DNA from: Zygnema cylindricum
Lineage: Eukaryota > Streptophyta > Zygnematophyceae > Zygnematales > Zygnemataceae
Length of the DNA: 16,393 nucleotides
Direction of reading: 5' to 3'
Assembly: GCA_037447655.1 (NCBI GenBank)
Contig: JBBHKE010002794.1
Location: forward strand, 268,656-285,048
The translations under genes and the position numbers were made by a program. The notes beneath the pieces are model-generated. The model did no database searches. It saw nothing but the letters and a program-made list of their open reading frames with translations, and was not told the origin of the DNA. This document shows, in pieces, positions 14,305 to 16,393 of this stretch (position 1 is the first letter of the stretch; every line of letters begins with the position of its first letter).

Positions 14305-14586
14305 AGGTCGGGCTAGGACTCTAGGAGTTAGGAACTAAGGACAGGAGTGATTCTGGGAAGGCTTATCTGCGACGCGTGGCCTAGGAAAGTCCAAACCCTA
14401 AGTACAATCAAGTCTAGGAAGGGACATAGGAAAGTACGGAATACATATTTTTTAGTGTGGATATAACTGATGCAGCCACTTAACAAGCGGTTTGCGTCAT
14501 CCGAAAATCAGTACAGTACTACATTAAGTGATGACGCCAGCGATGTATTTTGATAGCTGACTCGATCTACACTATATTAGGTGAGT

Positions 14587-14952
14587 ATGGGAGAGCGCAC
14601 ATTTAAATTCTTGGCGGGATATGTGACTGGATGCGCTCTTGTAGATATGCACAATCTGGATCGTTCTGTGAGATGTACGGCGTCATACGGCAGTTTTCAG
14701 CGTAGCATCGTAAGAGTTTCCAGAATCTGTGGAGAGGAGAAACTGAACAACAAATCGCTGTGCGCCACAAGATGTTTGCCACGTCTTTTTTGGACCACAC
14801 GAGGAAATATGACAAGTGGCGAAAATAGCGCCACGTCGTCTCGAGTTTGCGGTTTTTCGGTTGGGCGCGGGAGACTGCAAAACTCCTGTGGCCCGGAGTT
14901 GATTCGGTGGATCTATGGTTGTCAGTATAGTGGATTAGGACTGATTTTTTAG
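14587..14952 (+). other. unassigned open reading frame, 122 codons (weak)
   Basis: The frame opens with ATG at 14587 and ends at TAG 14952. It is Cys- and Arg-rich, of ordinary complexity, with no family I recognise. Just before it, AGGTGAGTATG looks like a strong donor site, so the region might instead be the start of an intron. An equally long frame exists on the opposite strand, so coding status is doubtful. Confidence 0.15.
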
Positions 14953-15441
14953 AAAAGGGAAAGGCGATTGGATAGTGTAGTTCAGGAGAACTGATTCTGG
15001 TAAAGAATTGCATTCTCGCACTCTCGGAGTCTAGAATGTGAGGGAATAACTACGTGACATGGCAGCTACTCTAATGCTTCCATATAGGTCGGTGGAAATG
15101 ATGCTTTATCGGTTTATCCATGCGAGCACGCTCTCAACCGTACGGTCGTTTGTACACATGAGTTATTTAACCGTATTTTCATTAATATCGGCAGTCTGAC
15201 ACTTTGTTTGTTTTCCATTTTCGTCATATCTGTGAATCGGTACAGCACAATATCGATACTGAAGAATACGCAGGTGAAAGCTTTTTTAAATATTGCTATA
15301 TCGGAGTCGGTAAAGAAATCTCGTGACTTTTGAAATGCGATACCTTGCGTTTTTCGCGCTACGGACAAAGTGTGAGACTTTTACTCTTGACGTCCACACT
15401 CATTTCGTTTTACGACGCGCCGCGCCGCGCGGACGTCCTGT

Positions 15442-15458
15442 GTATAAAATTATAAATA
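15442..15458 (+). promoter_or_regulatory. TATA-like element after a GC-rich block
   Basis: TATAAAATTATAAAT follows a GACGCGCCGCGCCGCGCGG block and a GACGTC site (15431-15437). This is the look of a plus-strand core promoter, but no clear gene follows. Confidence 0.2.
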
Positions 15459-15559
15459 TGTTTAGGGTTTTTTTCTCATTTGTGTTTTTTTTTATTAATA
15501 ACCATAGTTCAAAAGTAGGTGACCGTACGCCCATACAATATGCCAGTTGTATGCAAAAC

Positions 15560-15590
15560 ATACAATATGGCCTTAAGACCCATATTGTAT
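15560..15590. other. perfect 11-bp hairpin
   Basis: ATACAATATGG at 15560-15570 pairs exactly with CCATATTGTAT at 15580-15590 around a 9-nt loop. A further direct copy of CATACAATATG is at 15532-15542. Confidence 0.7.
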
Positions 15591-15741
15591 TGACCGCAAT
15601 ATGAAATAAAATAGTAACAGGGTTGAGTTGCACATGGATCGATAGAGAATTAAACGTCATGTCTAAATTTGAAAAAAAATCGGACAAACAAATATTTTTC
15701 TGTGAGTTTTGAGCGACTTTTTATTTAAACCGCCAAATTTG

Positions 15742-15925
15742 GACGATCTGACGGTCGATGATGAAAGTAACGATCTAAGAAGATCACATGAAAATCCCAT
15801 AACACTACTTACGATAGAACTATCGTCAGATTCGGACGATCGGACGGTCGCTGATGAAAGTAGCGATCTAAGAAGATCACATGGAAAGCCCGTAACACAA
15901 CTTACGCTAAAGGCGGCCTACAAAA
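15742..15925 (+). repeat. 93-bp tandem duplication
   Basis: GACGATCTGACGGTCGATGA at 15742 recurs as GACGATCGGACGGTCGCTGA at 15835, with strong similarity through the following 65-70 bases. The period is 93 bp, a multiple of three. An open frame crosses both copies (TTG at 15709 to TAG at 16011) but has no ATG at its start. Confidence 0.88.
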
Positions 15926-16224
15926 GGCTTACCAAAAAACGCCTATTTTTGAACTATGTTAGGGTACGTCCCCATGTAATCGGTACTTTGGCAAAGTATT
16001 TTGGACTGTAGTATAGATTCTCTTTACTACTTTGAAGAGCGTCCCTATGTGCAAATATGAAATCGGAACTTTGAAATGTGACGGTTGTAGACGCAAGGTA
16101 CTACTGATGACGACTGAAGACGACTTCGAAACTTCCGACGATTAGTAACGCCAACAAAAACAGCGACAGTTGTAGACGTCTAGATTTTTGTGAAATCGTA
16201 GATGTTTAGGGTTTGGTAATATTG

Positions 16225-16259
16225 TGACGTCACGCTCACTTGTGACAACGTCGACGTCA
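16225..16259. promoter_or_regulatory. TGACGTCA / GACGTCAC cluster
   Basis: TGACGTCAC at 16225 and CGACGTCAC at 16252 flank two further TGTGAC/ACGTCG words. TGACGTCA is the C-box/CRE bound by bZIP (TGA-type) factors. This may be a promoter for a gene beyond the window edge. Confidence 0.3.
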
Positions 16260-16393
16260 CTGATTGAATAACTTTCCGCCATGGTTTCTCGATTTCGCTT
16301 TTTCTACTGTTCTCATTCGATTTGCCATTAAATAAAAAAGTAAAAAAATTCAAAAAATATATTTTTTAAAGATCTTTCATTTTATACCAATAT

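Larger units (their letters stand above)
14170..16393. other. compositionally distinct segment, no convincing gene
   Basis: Unlike the rest of the window this stretch has few simple repeats and many CpG-containing words (ACGTC, TCGA, CGAT). It contains the small repeats and elements listed separately. No long frame with recognisable domains, no terminal inverted repeats and no tRNA-like boxes were seen. Confidence 0.5.

Noticed and set aside
14603-15013. 136-codon reverse frame opposite the 14587-14952 frame
   Set aside because: No recognisable motif. Mutually overlapping frames of similar length suggest chance.
15709-16011. Possible small acidic repeat protein
   Set aside because: It starts only at TTG with no ATG, and the differences between its two repeats show no silent changes. 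Kept as a DNA repeat and a finding, not as a gene.

Overview
This looks like nuclear DNA of an oxygenic photosynthetic eukaryote, most likely a green-lineage (streptophyte-type) alga or early land plant. The one confidently recognised gene is split by long, repeat-rich GT-AG introns. It encodes NTRC, the plastid NADPH-thioredoxin reductase fused to a C-terminal thioredoxin, and reads very much like land-plant NTRC. Plant-type telo-box words (AAACCCTAA) and perfect G-box palindromes fit this placement. The species cannot be named from the sequence.

Layout. Positions 1-2205 are AT-rich sequence downstream of the gene, with simple repeats and no recognisable gene. Nine NTRC exons lie on the minus strand between 10505 and 2206. 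In transcript order they are 10505-10323, 9969-9864, 8756-8491, 8326-8230, 5895-5788, 5255-5166, 4448-4344, 3480-3350 and 2266-2206. Positions 10506-13370 hold a degenerate minisatellite built partly from an NTRC exon edge, then an AT-rich stretch, then a long CT-rich tract. Positions 13370-14170 contain a possible first exon or promoter with paired G-boxes and a pentameric GA tract. Positions 14170-16393 are a compositionally different, CpG-richer segment without a convincing gene. It carries a 93-bp tandem duplication, an AGTAC-palindrome cluster, a perfect hairpin and TGACGTCA elements.

The gene. Exon phases agree at every junction I could test, and the motifs appear in the family order: FAD Rossmann start, CAIC redox centre, GGGDTA NADPH site, DHEWRQA, then a thioredoxin domain with CGPC. 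Two defects stand out. The first recognisable exon has a net loss of about 8 nt inside the GxGxxG dinucleotide-binding loop and a run of 17 G nearby. About 60 residues, including the expected FAAGD motif, cannot be found in the 2.3-kb intron between 8230 and 5895. Either this is a decaying or atypical copy, or the assembly is faulty in its GC-homopolymer and repeat stretches.

The most unusual theme is that several introns contain imperfect tandem copies of the adjoining exon edge with its splice site: donor copies beside 9864 and 5166, acceptor copies beside 10505 and 8756. Long purine or pyrimidine tracts also begin within a few bases of several splice sites.
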